Origin: a virus
IMG/VR virus record: IMGVR_UViG_3300042402_001956
Span: 1-38,550 of that record
DNA: 38,550 nt
Direction: 5' to 3' (one strand)
Both the position numbers and the translations under genes were made by a program. Position 1 is the stretch's first letter, and each line of letters begins with the position of its first letter. Below the pieces are notes generated by a model. It did no database searches. It was not told where the DNA came from and saw only the letters and a list, made by a program, of their open reading frames with translations. Of this stretch, positions 37,999-38,550 are shown piece after piece.

Positions 37999-38195
37999 AA
38001 CGATGCTGCGATCTAATTTACTGGAAGCACGAGGATGGGTGGGATGTTTACCACCGATCCGAATGCCAGCAGATCAACGGAACCTGGGTCCCCGATTGGT
38101 TCGACAACTTTGTGATCGAGGATGCGCCAACCAAGGCAGCGGCCTTGGCTGAAATCAAAAGCCGCCACTTCCTGGGATTGTGCCTGGTCAAATAA
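37995..38195 (+). CDS. Hypothetical protein (66 aa), Trp-rich
   Basis: The ATG at 37995 with AGGAGG upstream is preferred to an in-frame ATG at 37962 in the preceding gene. The protein has CCDLIYWKHEDGWDVYHRSE, then NGTWVPDWFDNFVIEDAPTK and a helical end. The many aromatic residues and the central DWFDNFVIEDA suggest a compact beta-alpha fold. It ends in a TAATG overlap. No family is recognised. Confidence 0.7.
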   Translation: MKRCCDLIYWKHEDGWDVYHRSECQQINGTWVPDWFDNFVIEDAPTKAAALAEIKSRHFLGLCLVK

Positions 38196-38293
38196 TGAAG
38201 TGCAGCGAGTGCGGCCGATCCTTTTACTGGGATTACAAGGCGGCGGGTTATAGCAAACCCCTCTGCTTCAACTGCGCTGAGGGAAAGGACTAG
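38195..38293 (+). CDS. Zinc-ribbon microprotein (32 aa), last gene of operon
   Basis: The 32-residue product has MKCSECGRSF at the start and LCFNCAEG near the end, two CxxC pairs 18 residues apart, as in the gene at 37900. Its start overlaps the previous stop as TAATG, and it ends in TAG before the non-coding junction. It looks like a paralogue or functional parallel of the 37900 and 602 genes. Confidence 0.68.
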   Translation: MKCSECGRSFYWDYKAAGYSKPLCFNCAEGKD

Positions 38294-38396
38294 GCCGTGT
38301 GTGCCTTTGTGCGGGGCGGCATAATGCCTTGGGCCGTTACCCCTACCCCTGGATCGTTCGAGGCTGTGTCGGCCTCGTGTGGCCTCGGTAAATCCG
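38294..38396. other. Short non-coding GC-rich junction with inverted repeats
   Basis: No gene is visible here. GGCATAATGCC (38318-38328) is a palindrome with one central base. CGAGGC (38359-38364) can pair with either of two GCCTCG copies (38372-38377, 38382-38387). No T-run follows, so a standard terminator is not shown. With the SOS-like box just after it, this is the largest intergenic area on the circular map. It is a candidate for termination, an origin or a packaging signal. Confidence 0.5.
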
Positions 38397-38408
38397 AACA
38401 GGTGTTCT
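38395..38408. promoter_or_regulatory. Candidate SOS box (LexA operator) upstream of early operon
   Basis: The sequence CGAACAGGTGTTCT is a palindrome (GAACA, GG, TGTTC). It matches 13 of 14 positions of the Gram-positive/actinobacterial LexA box CGAACRNRYGTTYG. It lies about 75 bp upstream of the TTGCAC element of the first early promoter once the contig is circularised. At the left contig end only part of it remains. The match is seen directly; binding by a host LexA is inference. Confidence 0.6.
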
Positions 38409-38550
38409 AATTCAAAGCAAACAAGCGTAAAAATAAATAAAAAATAGTAGAAATAAGTGGCATAAATACTTGCACTAACTTTGAATTTACGGGAAGGTAT
38501 GTCTTACCAGGGCGAAAGCCCCCCAAACGAAAGAAGGCGCAAAATGTACA
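38397..38550. repeat. Terminal direct repeat, right copy
   Basis: Second copy of positions 1-154, ending two codons into the repeated start of the first early gene. It carries the same promoter-leader module (38470-38538) and the single A for C change at 38424. Joined to the left end it completes the region upstream of gene 1, including a LexA-like palindrome cut by the contig boundary. Confidence 0.93.

Noticed and set aside
38350-38396. tRNA-like T-arm sequence GTTCGAGG and a possible attP
   Set aside because: No five-base T-stem or acceptor stem can be formed around it, and no integrase gene is present.

Overview
This window is the genome of a tailed phage with siphovirus gene order, most likely an actinophage. 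The 154 bases at the right end (38397-38550) repeat the first 154 bases with one mismatch, so the contig closes into a circular map of about 38,396 bp (circularly permuted genome or concatemer; a true short terminal repeat is not excluded). The host is inferred to be an actinobacterium. There is a WhiB-family iron-sulfur regulator (35474-35887), a family restricted to actinobacteria and their phages. There is also a ReqiPepy6-Gp37-like tail hub and a sequence matching the Gram-positive/actinobacterial LexA box. Base composition is near 50% GC, which fits the lower-GC aquatic actinobacteria better than streptomycetes or mycobacteria. No integrase, immunity repressor or DNA polymerase is visible.

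Layout, left to right. (1) 148-3577: a tightly overlapped early operon of very small genes, several with CxxC zinc-ribbon motifs, then a secreted SLT-type lysozyme, an HNH nuclease, an SSB and a MerR/excisionase-like DNA-binding protein. (2) 3589-5258: a ParB-methyltransferase fusion and a phage Dam methylase. (3) 5266-20168: packaging and head-tail genes: terS, terL, an adhesin-like cassette, portal, MuF, protease-scaffold with a nested scaffold start, major capsid, adaptors, major tail protein, and tail chaperones with a -1 frameshift. (4) 20172-29570: tape measure, Dit, fibres (including three AT-rich tandem paralogues), Gp37-like hub. (5) 29587-30968: lysis cassette (membrane proteins, lipoprotein, CHAP endolysin, holin candidate), closed by a strong terminator. 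(6) 31058-32566: DUF6378-like protein and metallophosphoesterase. (7) 32558-32850: the only leftward genes, two small ORFs. (8) 32996-37218: recombination and replication genes: annealing-like protein, winged helix, Cas4-like nuclease, WhiB, replication initiator, RusA. (9) 37362-38293: a last operon of five small genes, three of them with clear CxxC zinc motifs.

Regulation is the most distinctive part. Three rightward operons (starting at 148, 32996 and 37362) share a promoter-leader module: TTsCAm, 22 nt, TATkyC, 6 nt, then the hairpin GGGCGAAAGCCC. The spacing is identical in all three. If TATkyC is the -10 box, each mRNA begins with a GAAA-capped stem-loop about 20-22 nt before the start codon. 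A near-consensus SOS box lies just upstream of the first of these promoters, across the contig junction.

All calls come from reading the sequence. Family names rest on recognised motifs and gene order, and no database search was run.
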